A DNA stretch of 64,000 bases from Limnohabitans sp. 2KL-1 (GTDB taxonomy: Bacteria > Pseudomonadota > Gammaproteobacteria > Burkholderiales > Burkholderiaceae_C), in assembly GCF_003063435.1 (NCBI RefSeq), contig NZ_NESL01000003.1, positions 248,001-312,000 on the forward strand, written 5' to 3'. The notes under the pieces are model-generated. The model did no database searches, was not told the DNA's origin, and worked only from the letters and a program-made list of their open reading frames with translations. The position numbers and the translations under genes were made by a program. Position 1 is the stretch's first letter. The number at the start of each line of letters is the position of its first letter. Of this stretch, positions 15,925 through 24,928 are shown one piece after another.

Positions 15925-17400
15925 ATGGGACTTGAAACTTTGGTTGAAATGCCGCCCTATCTCGTCGACAACCCCAATTTGCAAGGCGGCTTCGCCCCCA
16001 TTGACCAAGAGTTGGTGACGCAGGAGTTCGAGGTGATTGGCGACATCCCGACCGACTTCAGCGGGCTTTATGTCCGCAACGGACCTGTGCCTCAGCACAC
16101 CCCCCAAGGCAAATACCACTGGTACGACGGCGACGGCATGCTGCACGCGGTGCATTTTCAGCAGGGCCGAATGACCTACCGCAACCGCTGGGTCAACACC
16201 GAGGGTTTGCAAGCCGACCGTGCTGCGGGCGTCAGCCTTTCGCCCGGCCTGAAACAAAAAATGCCCGATGGCGTACTGCCTGACGATGCCCTGAAAAACA
16301 CCTCCAACACCGATGTGAAATTCCACAACGGCAAACTGCTGTCCATGTGGTACCGGGGTGGCGCGGTCTATCAGGTGGACCCCTTGAGCCTGGAGACCTT
16401 GGGCCAGCTGGAATCAGACCCTCGCCTGAAAGGCCTGCAAATCTCCGCCCACTCAAGGGTGGACGAGCGCACCGGCGAATACATGTTTTTTGCCTATGGC
16501 AACACACACCCCTACATGCACTACGGCGTGCTCAATGCCAGCGGTCAATTGCAAACCCTGATCCCGGTGGAACTGCCGGGCCCCCGTTTGCCGCACGACA
16601 TGGCGATCACGACCAACTACAGCATCCTGCACGACTTCCCGCTCATCAACAATCCCGAAGCCCTGCAAGCCGGACGCTACAGCCTGGAGTTTCACCCCGA
16701 GTGGAAATCTCGCTTTGCGGTCATTCCCCGCCATGGCAGCGTGGACCAGATCCGCTGGTTTGAAGCCGACCCGCGCTACATGCTGCATGTGGCCAACGCC
16801 TGGGAGGAAGTCAACGACAAGGGCGAAACCGAAATCGTCATGTTGGGCACGCCCTACGCCATGCCCAAGCAGTTCGATGGCTCGCTGGACGTCAAACGCC
16901 TGCTGTTCACCATCGGCACCCAGGGCACCGAATACGAGTTCTACCAATGGCGCTTCAACCTGGCCACGGGCCAAACCCGGGAAAGTGTGGTCGACGACAT
17001 CCTGAACACCGAGTTCCCGATGATCAATGGCTGGTACCAAGGCTACAAAAACCGCTACACCTACCATGTGCTGATGGGGCGGGCGCGCACCGTTGAACAA
17101 CCCCACTTTGCGGGCCTGGCCAAGTACGACCTGGACACCGGCAGCGCGGTGACTTACCACCCGGGCGAAGGCTACTGGTTCAGCGAGGCCCCCTTTGCAC
17201 CACGCGACAACCCGCAGGCAGAAGACGACGGCTACCTGGTCGGCTTTGTCTGGAACGGGCTCAAGGAACGCTCCGAGGTGTGGATCATCGATGCACAAAA
17301 GATCGCCATGGGACCGGTGGCGCGGGTCATCCTGCCGCAGCGCGTTCCCCATGGTTTTCACAGCACCTGGGTGCGTGAAGCCCTGCTGCCACACGCTTGA
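15925..17400 (+). CDS. Carotenoid oxygenase-family dioxygenase (copy 2)
   Basis: This 491-residue paralogue of the preceding enzyme has H176 (QISAHSRVD), H224 (LPHDMAITTNY), H288 (YMLHVANAWEE) and H479 (HGFHSTWV) as the iron ligands, so it too should be active. The ATG at 15925 follows AGGAG by 6 bases. An upstream in-frame extension to 15808 overlaps copy 1 and is rejected. The two copies share the fold and landmark motifs but differ at many positions. This suggests different substrates, or two successive cleavages, rather than recent duplication. Confidence 0.88.
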   Translation: MGLETLVEMPPYLVDNPNLQGGFAPIDQELVTQEFEVIGDIPTDFSGLYVRNGPVPQHTPQGKYHWYDGDGMLHAVHFQQGRMTYRNRWVNTEGLQADRAAGVSLSPGLKQKMPDGVLPDDALKNTSNTDVKFHNGKLLSMWYRGGAVYQVDPLSLETLGQLESDPRLKGLQISAHSRVDERTGEYMFFAYGNTHPYMHYGVLNASGQLQTLIPVELPGPRLPHDMAITTNYSILHDFPLINNPEALQAGRYSLEFHPEWKSRFAVIPRHGSVDQIRWFEADPRYMLHVANAWEEVNDKGETEIVMLGTPYAMPKQFDGSLDVKRLLFTIGTQGTEYEFYQWRFNLATGQTRESVVDDILNTEFPMINGWYQGYKNRYTYHVLMGRARTVEQPHFAGLAKYDLDTGSAVTYHPGEGYWFSEAPFAPRDNPQAEDDGYLVGFVWNGLKERSEVWIIDAQKIAMGPVARVILPQRVPHGFHSTWVREALLPHA

Positions 17401-17416
17401 ACCAAGGTCACACACC

Positions 17417-17881
17417 ATGAGCACTTCCGCAACAACCCGATCAGCCCAGGACCTGCTGGGTGTCTGGCACCTGGTGCGCTGGGAAATCACTTACGACGAT
17501 GGTCGGGCGACCACCTACCCATTCGGTCCCGATGCCACCGGGCTGATCCAGTACACGCACGATGGCGGCATGGCCGCCTGCATCGCACGCGCCAACCGCC
17601 CCCGTTTGTCGAGCGACAGTGTGCGCAGCGCCCCCGAGGCCGAACGCCTGGCCGCTTTCGAGAGTTTTTTCCAATACGCGGGCCTCTACGAAGTGCGTGA
17701 GCACCAGGGACGCGCCCAGGTGGTACACCACGTCAGCCACGCACTGAACCCCAACTTTGTGGGCAGCGATCAGGTGCGCAACATGGATTTCGCAGCCGAT
17801 GGCGGACTGACTTTGTCGGCCTCCGATCAAGTGCCAGGCAGCCAGACTTTGCGACACCACCGCCTGATCTGGAGACGCTGA
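17417..17881 (+). CDS. Lipocalin-like domain protein
   Basis: This 154-residue protein has the opening DLLGVWHLVRWEITYDDG and the segments GLIQYTHDGGMAACI and HHVSHALNPNFVGSDQVR, as in the lipocalin-like (Lipocalin_5-type) beta-barrel family. Such proteins occur in catabolic clusters and may bind hydrophobic intermediates or act as small isomerase or cleavage enzymes. Here that is only inference. There is no signal peptide. It starts 16 bp after copy 2 and shares one base with the aldehyde dehydrogenase start (TGATG). Confidence 0.75.
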   Translation: MSTSATTRSAQDLLGVWHLVRWEITYDDGRATTYPFGPDATGLIQYTHDGGMAACIARANRPRLSSDSVRSAPEAERLAAFESFFQYAGLYEVREHQGRAQVVHHVSHALNPNFVGSDQVRNMDFAADGGLTLSASDQVPGSQTLRHHRLIWRR

Positions 17882-19581
17882 TGACTTTGTATGAAAAACA
17901 CCAAGCCGTCTTCGAGCGGGCCCAACAAGCCTGTGCCACTCGCCACTGCTGGAGCCCTTACCCCGACATGCCTGACAAGTACCCGGATGCGGCGCAAGCC
18001 AAAGCGGCGGGGCTTGGGGCTTTTGAGCAGCACCTGAAGAACGGACGTTTTGTCCTCGACCAGCCCGGTGTGCAGCACTGGGTCGGCGAAGAAGTCTCGC
18101 CTTACAACCAGGCCGCTTTGGGCGTGCTGTACCCGCAATCGGACATCGACAGCCTGTTTGGTGCCGCAGCCCAAGCCATGGACAGCTGGGCGCAAGCGTC
18201 CATCACCGAGCGCATCGGCGTGCTGATGGAGGTGATTGATGTCATCTACCGCGACCACCTGTTTGAGGTGCTGCATGCCGTGATGCACACGGCCGGGCAG
18301 AGCTACAACATGGCCTATGCCGGCTCCGGCGTGAACGGCCTGGACCGCAGCATCGAAGCCCTGGTTTATGCCGAGCAAGCCATGCGCTCGGTGGCCCCAT
18401 CGGCCTTGTGGCAACGCCGCTTTGGCAGCTCGGACATCCGGCTACAAAAAACCTACCGCTTGGTGCCCCGCGGCACGGCCGTGTGTTTCTCGTGTGCCAG
18501 CTTTCCCACCTGGAACGCCTGGCCCTCCATGATGGCCAGCCTGGCCACCGGCAATCCAGTGATCGTCAAACCCCACCCGGCCACCGTGTTGCCCATGGCC
18601 ATCACCGTGAAAGCCTTTCGCCAGGTTTTGCAAGCTGCCGGGTTTGACCCCAACCTGGTCACCCTGGCCATTGACACCGCCAGCGAGCCCATCGGCAAGC
18701 AACTGATCCAGCACCCCCAAACGGCCATCGTGGACTTCACCGGCAGCGTGCGCTTTGGCCAGTGGGTCGAGAAAAACGCCCACCCCGCATTGGCCTTCAC
18801 CGAAACAGCGGGCTGCAACACCGTGGTGCTGGAATCGGCCGACGACCTGGACGCTGCATTGCGCAGCCTGGCCACCACCATGTGCCTGTTCAGTGCGCAA
18901 ATGTGCACCAGCCCCCAGAACATCTATGTGCCCCAAAGCGGTGTCAAGACGCCGCAGGGCGTTGTGCCTTTCAAGGACGTGGCGACACGTCTGGCCGCGG
19001 CCGTGCAGGCCTTGACTTCTGAGCCCAAAAAAGCAGCCATGATTTTGGCCACCATCCAGTCCCCGCAAACCCTGGCCTTGCTGCAAGAGATGCAAGACAC
19101 AGGTGCGCAACGCGGCCAAGTGCTGTTGGCCCCCAAAGCCTACCCCCACCCCGAGTTCCCACAGGCCCGCACCAGCACGCCGCTCATGCTGCAAGTCACC
19201 ACACAAGAGCGCGACCTGTATGCCGAGGAGCGCTTTGGCCCCATCAGTTTCGTGATCGCCTGCAAGGACGCCGATGATGCCTTGCAACAAGCGACACAGG
19301 ACGCACGCACGCAGGGCGGCCTGACGGCATTTTTGTACAGCAACCGCGAAGACTTCATCGCCCGGGCCGAAGCCGCCTATGCCCGCGCAGGCGCTCAGCT
19401 GACCATCAACCTGGTCGGGGCCATGCCGCTGAACTTTGCGGCGGCCTACAGCGATTACCACGTCACAGGCCTGAACCCGGCGGGCAACGCCACCCTCACC
19501 AACCTGGCGTTTGTGGCTGGGCGTTTTGGCATTGTCCAGTCACGCCGCCCGGTGACACCTGCACCAGAGAAGACCCCATGA
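17881..19581 (+). CDS. PaaN-like aldehyde dehydrogenase
   Basis: This is a 566-residue member of the aldehyde dehydrogenase superfamily, of the PaaN-type branch (phenylacetate-degradation-associated). The catalytic residues are recognisable as E308 (AFTETAGCN) and C342 (FSAQMCTSPQN), 34 residues apart as usual. NPVIVKPHP and VDFTGSVRFGQW form the NAD(P)-binding region. It would oxidise the aldehyde released by the double-bond dioxygenases to the acid. No fused hydratase domain is present, so it is not the PaaZ bifunctional form. Both ends overlap neighbours. Confidence 0.82.
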   Translation: MTLYEKHQAVFERAQQACATRHCWSPYPDMPDKYPDAAQAKAAGLGAFEQHLKNGRFVLDQPGVQHWVGEEVSPYNQAALGVLYPQSDIDSLFGAAAQAMDSWAQASITERIGVLMEVIDVIYRDHLFEVLHAVMHTAGQSYNMAYAGSGVNGLDRSIEALVYAEQAMRSVAPSALWQRRFGSSDIRLQKTYRLVPRGTAVCFSCASFPTWNAWPSMMASLATGNPVIVKPHPATVLPMAITVKAFRQVLQAAGFDPNLVTLAIDTASEPIGKQLIQHPQTAIVDFTGSVRFGQWVEKNAHPALAFTETAGCNTVVLESADDLDAALRSLATTMCLFSAQMCTSPQNIYVPQSGVKTPQGVVPFKDVATRLAAAVQALTSEPKKAAMILATIQSPQTLALLQEMQDTGAQRGQVLLAPKAYPHPEFPQARTSTPLMLQVTTQERDLYAEERFGPISFVIACKDADDALQQATQDARTQGGLTAFLYSNREDFIARAEAAYARAGAQLTINLVGAMPLNFAAAYSDYHVTGLNPAGNATLTNLAFVAGRFGIVQSRRPVTPAPEKTP

Positions 19582-20549
19582 AAGCCACGCGACTGCCTCT
19601 GAGGCTGCCGGTGTTTGCAGCACCGATGTTCCTCATCTCGGGCCCGGAGATGGTGCTGGCCGCCTGCAAGGCCGGGATTGTGGGGGCTTTTCCCACGCCC
19701 AATGCGCGCCCCATCGAGCAGCTGGACCAGTGGATGAAAACGATCACCGAGGGCCTGGCCGCCGCACGTGATGAACAAGGTGCCAACACCGTGGGCCCCT
19801 GGTGCGCAAATCTGGTCACGCACTCGTCCAACACCCGTCTGGCGCAAGACCTGGAGCTGATTGCCCGCTACAAGCCACCGGTGGTGGTGACCGCTTTGGG
19901 CAGCCCCAAACCGGCCATTGAGGTGGTGCAAGCCTATGGCGGTCGGGTATTCGCCGACGTCATCAACCTGTCGTTGGCCCAGAAAGCCGTCAAGGCCGGG
20001 GCCGATGGCCTGGCCTGCGTGTCTGCTGGTGCAGGCGGGCACACCGGGTTTTTGTCGCCCTTTGCGTTTGTCAGCGCCATCCGTGAATTTTTTGACGGCG
20101 AAATCGTACTGGGCGGCGGCATCAGCGATGGCTGGGGCATGGCCGGGGCCATCGCTGCCGGTGCCGATTACGTGTACATGGGCACCCGCTTCATACCGGC
20201 TGCCGAAAGCATGGCCCCTGATGCCTACAAGCAAATGGTCGTGGACAGCACGGTCGACGATCTGGTCGTGAGCGCCGGTGTGACCGGTACGCCCGCCAGC
20301 TGGCTCAAGCCCTCTTTGCGCCTGAACGGCCTGGACCCGGACAACATGCCCGATGCCCCCGGCAGGCAATACGACAGCAGTGCATCGTTTGCAGGCAAGA
20401 AATGGCTGGACGTCTGGGCCGCCGGACAGGGCCTGGGCACCATCCACCAAACCGAGCCGATGGCCGACATCGTGGATCGACTGGCCAATGAATACACCCG
20501 TGCAATGCAGCGCCTGCAAGGCCTGCCCTATCCCCAAAGGAGCTTTTGA
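19578..20549 (+). CDS. Nitronate monooxygenase-family flavoprotein
   Basis: This 323-residue TIM-barrel FMN protein is of the 2-nitropropane dioxygenase/nitronate monooxygenase family, which includes FabK-like enoyl reductases. Visible features are PVFAAPMFLISGPEMVLAA at the start, CVSAGAGGHTGF, and the phosphate-binding loop GGGISDGWGMAGAIAAGADY with MGTRF. In catabolic operons this family is frequently annotated from homology alone. Here a role as flavin-dependent reductase or oxygenase on a pathway intermediate fits better than nitroalkane detoxification. It overlaps PaaN by 4 bp and the next gene by one base. Confidence 0.8.
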   Translation: MKATRLPLRLPVFAAPMFLISGPEMVLAACKAGIVGAFPTPNARPIEQLDQWMKTITEGLAAARDEQGANTVGPWCANLVTHSSNTRLAQDLELIARYKPPVVVTALGSPKPAIEVVQAYGGRVFADVINLSLAQKAVKAGADGLACVSAGAGGHTGFLSPFAFVSAIREFFDGEIVLGGGISDGWGMAGAIAAGADYVYMGTRFIPAAESMAPDAYKQMVVDSTVDDLVVSAGVTGTPASWLKPSLRLNGLDPDNMPDAPGRQYDSSASFAGKKWLDVWAAGQGLGTIHQTEPMADIVDRLANEYTRAMQRLQGLPYPQRSF

Positions 20550-21787
20550 TGAGCGAACCCGTTTACATCCTGGGCGGCTACCAGACCGACTTTGCCAAGG
20601 CCTGGGCGCGCAATGGTCAAGACATCTCTGACATGGTGCGCGAAGCCACGCAAGGCGTTCTTGAACAGACCGGTTTGAATCCTGCGGCCATCGGCAGCAT
20701 CCACGTGGGCAATGCCTTTGGCGAGATGCAGCGCCAGCAAGCACACCTGGGCTCGATGGTGGCGCAGATGACCCCCGAACTCTGGGGCGTGCCCGCCATG
20801 CGCCACGAGGGCGCTTGCGCGTCTTCGTCCCTCGGCGTGCTTGCAGCCATGGCAGAGATCGAAGCCGGTCGCTACGACTGCGTCCTGGTGATGGGTGTCG
20901 AAGAATTCAAGAACACCTCTGGCAACGTCGCCTCCGTCAACCAAAACGCCGCCGCCTGGCAAGGCCATGAAGATATTGCCTGCACCTACATGTGGCCGGC
21001 GACCTTTGGCCTGCTCGCACAAGAATACGAGCGCCGCTACGGGCTTGACCGCAAGTACCTGAACCGCATTGCCGAAATCAATTACGGCAACGCCAAAAAC
21101 AACCCGCTGGCGCAAACGCGCCAATGGCAATTCGATGCCTTGAGCTTCACCGATGACGATGAAGCCAACCCGATCATTGAACCCGGCACACGCCGACAGG
21201 ATTGCGGCCAGATCACCGATGGTGCGTGCTCGGTGGTGCTGGCGTCCGCCCGGTTTGCCCAAACCTGGGCACAACAACAGGGCCAATCGCTCCACCGCAT
21301 GGCGCGGATTGCCGGCTGGGGCCACCGAAATGCAGGTCTGCGCTTGCGCGACAAGATCGAACGCAGCCAGGGTCAGGCTTATGTGTTTCCGCATGTGCGC
21401 GACACCATCGAAGATGCCTGGCGGCGAGCCGGTGTGCCGGGCATCGAGGCCATGAGCGGCATCGAGACCCATGATTGCTTCACCACCACCGAATACATGG
21501 CCATCGACCACCTGGGCCTGACCGCGCCGGGCCAAAGCTGGCAGGCTGTAGAGGACGGCACGATCGCCCCCGGTGGTCGCTGCCCGGTGAACATGAGCGG
21601 CGGTCTGATCGGTTGTGGCCATCCGGTGGGCGCCACCGGCACACGCATGCTGTGGGATGCAGCACGCCAGGTGACCGGCCAAGCCGAGGCTTGCCAGATT
21701 GAAGGCGCACAGCGGATTCAGACCCTCAACATTGGCGGCTCTTGCGGCACCGTGGTCAGTTTTGTGGTAGAGGCAGGACAAGCATGA
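20549..21787 (+). CDS. Thiolase-fold enzyme (SCP2-type acyltransferase)
   Basis: This 412-residue member of the thiolase superfamily resembles sterol-carrier-protein-X type thiolases. The nucleophile is C90 in EGACASSSLGV, and NMSGGLIGCGHPVGATG provides the His loop. The ATG at 20549 has AAGGAG 5 bases upstream. The TTG codon just before it is not needed. It would cleave or exchange a CoA-activated keto intermediate. It is followed by a membrane protein with a 4-bp overlap. A canonical second thiolase lies two genes on. Confidence 0.85.
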   Translation: MSEPVYILGGYQTDFAKAWARNGQDISDMVREATQGVLEQTGLNPAAIGSIHVGNAFGEMQRQQAHLGSMVAQMTPELWGVPAMRHEGACASSSLGVLAAMAEIEAGRYDCVLVMGVEEFKNTSGNVASVNQNAAAWQGHEDIACTYMWPATFGLLAQEYERRYGLDRKYLNRIAEINYGNAKNNPLAQTRQWQFDALSFTDDDEANPIIEPGTRRQDCGQITDGACSVVLASARFAQTWAQQQGQSLHRMARIAGWGHRNAGLRLRDKIERSQGQAYVFPHVRDTIEDAWRRAGVPGIEAMSGIETHDCFTTTEYMAIDHLGLTAPGQSWQAVEDGTIAPGGRCPVNMSGGLIGCGHPVGATGTRMLWDAARQVTGQAEACQIEGAQRIQTLNIGGSCGTVVSFVVEAGQA

Positions 21788-22758
21788 TCGAGACTTTGTG
21801 GCAACAACAGGGGCAGGTTTTGCTGCTGGCCTGGACCTTGCTCGCCGCCGTGTGGCTGTGGGCCATGCCCCGCGACAACATCCGCTGGCTCGATCGCGCC
21901 TACCCTGTGCTGCCTTTGGCGGTGGCCGCAGTGGCCGCCAGCGGCCAGCTGGCACCGGGCTTTTTGGCTGATTTTTTGCAGTTCGGACTGTGGCTGTGGC
22001 TGTGGTTGACCGTGGTGTGGGTCATCAGCCTGGTCAAACGCGACACCAGCATCATGGACATCGCCTACGGCTTGCTGCTGTTGGCCGCACCCTGGTGGCT
22101 TTACCAGCATGGGGGGGCTGACGGGCAGGCTTCGCATCTGCTCTTGCTGGCCATGACCACCGTGGGCTTTGGCCGTTATTCGCTCTACATTCTCTGGCGC
22201 AACCTGCCGCACGGCGAAGACCCCCGCTACGCCCGCTGGCGTCAGCGCTCAGGCGCACGCTTTTGGTGGTGGAGCTATTTCCAGGTCTTTTTGCTGCAAG
22301 GCGTGGTGATCTGGGTTTGGGCTATTCCACTGATGTTGGGCATGAGCGCTTCAGGCCCCATCGGGTTCTGGCATGCAGCAGGTGCTTTGGTCTGGCTGGT
22401 CGGTTTTGTCTTCGAGGCGGGAGCAGATTGGCAACTGACCCGATTCAAGCGTCTTCGCACAGACCGTTCGCAACTGCTGAACACGGGCTTGTGGGCTTTG
22501 ACACGCCACCCCAACTATTTTGGCCAGACCTGCATGTGGTGGGGCTATGGTGTGTTCGCCCTGTCTCACCCTTGGGGCTGGCTGTCCATTTTTCCTCTGG
22601 CCTATGTCACCTGGTTCATGAACAAAGGTTCGGCCACATCGCTCATGGAACGCCACATGGCCAAAAGCAAACCCGGCTACGCCGACTATTGCGCCAAGGT
22701 GCCGGCATTTTTCCCCCGCCTGCCAGTCAAAACCTCTAAAGCCAAGGACAACGCATGA
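21784..22758 (+). CDS. DUF1295 / steroid 5-alpha-reductase-like membrane protein
   Basis: This 324-residue integral membrane protein has about 7-8 hydrophobic helices. The C-terminal region carries RTDRSQLLNTGLWALTRHPNYF and the ending SLMERHMAKSKPGYADYC, both typical of DUF1295, a relative of steroid 5-alpha-reductases and isoprenylcysteine methyltransferases. It is embedded between two thiolase-fold genes with 4-bp overlaps on both sides, so it belongs to the pathway. Reduction of an enone in a terpenoid-like substrate is a plausible role, but no enzyme activity can be read from sequence. Confidence 0.82.
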   Translation: MIETLWQQQGQVLLLAWTLLAAVWLWAMPRDNIRWLDRAYPVLPLAVAAVAASGQLAPGFLADFLQFGLWLWLWLTVVWVISLVKRDTSIMDIAYGLLLLAAPWWLYQHGGADGQASHLLLLAMTTVGFGRYSLYILWRNLPHGEDPRYARWRQRSGARFWWWSYFQVFLLQGVVIWVWAIPLMLGMSASGPIGFWHAAGALVWLVGFVFEAGADWQLTRFKRLRTDRSQLLNTGLWALTRHPNYFGQTCMWWGYGVFALSHPWGWLSIFPLAYVTWFMNKGSATSLMERHMAKSKPGYADYCAKVPAFFPRLPVKTSKAKDNA

Positions 22759-23954
22759 GCCAAGCCCTCATCATTGAAGCCCTGCGTACACCCCGTGGGC
22801 GAGGCAACGACAAAGGCGCGCTGCGCAGCCTCAAGCCTGTGGATTTGCTGGCCAAGCAGTTGCAGGCCCTGGCCGAGCAAACCGGCATCGACACCGCCCA
22901 GGTGAGCGACGCCATCATCGGCTGCGTGACGCAAACCGCCGATCAAGGTGCCAACATCGCCAAACTCGCGCTGGTGCGGGCCGGCTGGAGCGACCAGGTT
23001 CCCGGTCTGAGCATCAACCGCTATTGCGCCTCCGGCCTGAGCGCCGTGCACATGGCCGCTCAGCAAGCCATGGCCAGCGACGGTCTGGCTGTGGGCGGCG
23101 GCGTGGAGATGATGTCGCGCGTACCCATGGCTTCTGACCAAGGCCCCTTGACGCACGACGTCGAATTTCAGCAGCAAACCATGCTGGTGCCCATCGGCAT
23201 TTCGGCCGACACGATTGCCACGCTGGAAGGCTTTGACCGCGCCCAATGTGACGCCTATGCCCTGGCTTCCCAACAACGTGCCGTGGCTGCTATGCAATCA
23301 GGCCGCTACCGTTCGGTCACACCTGTACGCGATGCCGATGGCGCTGTGCTGCTGGCACAAGATGAAACACCCAGGGCGCAGACCACACTCGACAGTCTGG
23401 GCCAATTGCCGCCCGCATTCGCGGCCATGGCAGAGAAATACGGCATCAACAAGCTCATGTGCCAACGCTATGGCCTGAGCCACGTCGACCATGTGCAACA
23501 TGCTGGCAATTCACCGGCCATGGCCGATGGCGCGTCGGCTGTTTTGCTCGCCAGCCCAGCAGCGGCCCAGCGCCTGGGCCTGAAGGCCAGAGCCCGAATT
23601 TTGGCCACCGCCACGGTGAGTGTGGACCGAACCCTGGCGCTCACCGGTGCGGTGCAGGCCACTGAGCAAGCCCTGGCACAGGCGGGCCTGACGGTGCCCG
23701 ACATCGACCTGTTTGAAGTCAATGAATCTTTTGCTTCGCTCATGCTGCATTACATGAAGCACCTGAATGTGCCCCATGAGAAGCTCAATGTGAACGGCGG
23801 GGCCATTGCATTGGGGCACGCCATGGGCTCGACAGGCAGTGCCCTCGTGGGCATGGCGCTGGACGAACTGGAGGCAAGACAAGCGCGCCGCGCCGTGATC
23901 AGCCTGTGTGGCGCTGCCGGCCTGGCCGTGGCCATGGTGATTGAACGGGTCTGA
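22755..23954 (+). CDS. Acetyl-CoA C-acyltransferase (thiolase)
   Basis: This is a 399-residue canonical degradative thiolase. It has C91 in INRYCASGLSAV, the NVNGGAIALGHAMGSTG loop near residue 355 with the catalytic His, and the second Cys in SLCGAAGLAVAM near the C-terminus. It cleaves 3-ketoacyl-CoA to acetyl-CoA and a shortened acyl-CoA. It is translationally coupled to the DUF1295 gene (4-bp overlap) and followed 32 bp later by the regulator. Confidence 0.9.
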   Translation: MSQALIIEALRTPRGRGNDKGALRSLKPVDLLAKQLQALAEQTGIDTAQVSDAIIGCVTQTADQGANIAKLALVRAGWSDQVPGLSINRYCASGLSAVHMAAQQAMASDGLAVGGGVEMMSRVPMASDQGPLTHDVEFQQQTMLVPIGISADTIATLEGFDRAQCDAYALASQQRAVAAMQSGRYRSVTPVRDADGAVLLAQDETPRAQTTLDSLGQLPPAFAAMAEKYGINKLMCQRYGLSHVDHVQHAGNSPAMADGASAVLLASPAAAQRLGLKARARILATATVSVDRTLALTGAVQATEQALAQAGLTVPDIDLFEVNESFASLMLHYMKHLNVPHEKLNVNGGAIALGHAMGSTGSALVGMALDELEARQARRAVISLCGAAGLAVAMVIERV

Positions 23955-23986
23955 GTGCCGCGACCCGCCCGCGAACGAATGAACAC

Positions 23987-24928
23987 ATGATCAGCAACCC
24001 CGACCTGGAACTGACGCACGCTGCGCTGGCCTCCAGCACGCTGAGCCATGGCCTCAAGGTTTTTGGGGACCGCTGGACGGTGCAGGTCATGCTGTCGGCT
24101 TTTTTGGGTATCCGCCGGTTTGACGAGTTGCAAAGTTACTCGAACATTCCTCGCCCAACCTTGTCCGACCGGCTGCGCTCACTGGTTCAAATCGGCGTGC
24201 TCAAGCCGCGCCTGTACCAGGAAAAACCACCACGCCACGAATACCACCTGACCCGCAAAGGACTGGGTCTTTACGACGCCACGTTGATGATCTGGGCCTG
24301 GGAAAAAAAATGGGGGCAGCGCGCTCAGGACCTGCCCAAAACCCTCTTTCACCAGACCTGCCAACACAGCTTCAGCCCGGAGTTGTGTTGTAAAGCCTGC
24401 GGCGAAAAAGTCAGCATGAAAGACCTGGACTACCGCCTCGTGCCCAATGCCCGCTTGCACCACCAGCCCATGGAGGGTTTGCGCGCGCCCCGCATGTCTG
24501 GGCGCGAAGCGACCGAGATGCGCCTGGGTCTGCGCGTGGACCGCTGGAGTCTGCTGATTCTCACCGCCGTGGTTTTGGGTTGTCACTATTTTGACCAGAT
24601 CACCCAAGCGCTGGCCATTGGCCCCAAGGTGCTGTCGCGCAGACTCTCGGACATGGTCGAGGCCCGTTTGCTGCAATGCGAAACCGATGCCCACGATGCC
24701 CGCAGGCGTCTGTACCGCCTGACCCCCAGCAGCCGCGACCTGTTCGGCTACATCGTTTGCCTGTCCACCTGGGCCGGTGAGTCACATCTGCACGAAACCA
24801 GTTCGATCCGGCCACGCCACCGGGCTTGTCAGCACAGCTTTTCTCCCATGGTGGCGTGTGACCACTGCCACCAAAGCCTGAACCCCTGGGAAGTCTCCTT
24901 CCCCTCCACCCATGGAAAAAGTGCATGA
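23987..24928 (+). CDS. Double HxlR-type transcriptional regulator with repeated Cys motif
   Basis: This 313-residue protein consists of two HxlR winged-helix domains in tandem. Domain 1 spans about 17-120 (HGLKVFGDRWTVQVMLSAFLG) and domain 2 about 178-265 (LRVDRWSLLILTAVVLG). Each is followed by the same short module, C-Q-H-S-F-S-P then C-x2-C: C125/C135/C138 and C281/C291/C294. The 10-residue spacing before C-x2-C is identical in both. The module looks like a Zn or redox-sensing site, but its ligand is unknown. HxlR proteins are normally single-domain dimers of about 110-150 residues, so this is an intramolecular pseudo-dimer. It likely controls the surrounding operon, whose livH start it overlaps by 4 bp. 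Confidence 0.8.
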   Translation: MISNPDLELTHAALASSTLSHGLKVFGDRWTVQVMLSAFLGIRRFDELQSYSNIPRPTLSDRLRSLVQIGVLKPRLYQEKPPRHEYHLTRKGLGLYDATLMIWAWEKKWGQRAQDLPKTLFHQTCQHSFSPELCCKACGEKVSMKDLDYRLVPNARLHHQPMEGLRAPRMSGREATEMRLGLRVDRWSLLILTAVVLGCHYFDQITQALAIGPKVLSRRLSDMVEARLLQCETDAHDARRRLYRLTPSSRDLFGYIVCLSTWAGESHLHETSSIRPRHRACQHSFSPMVACDHCHQSLNPWEVSFPSTHGKSA

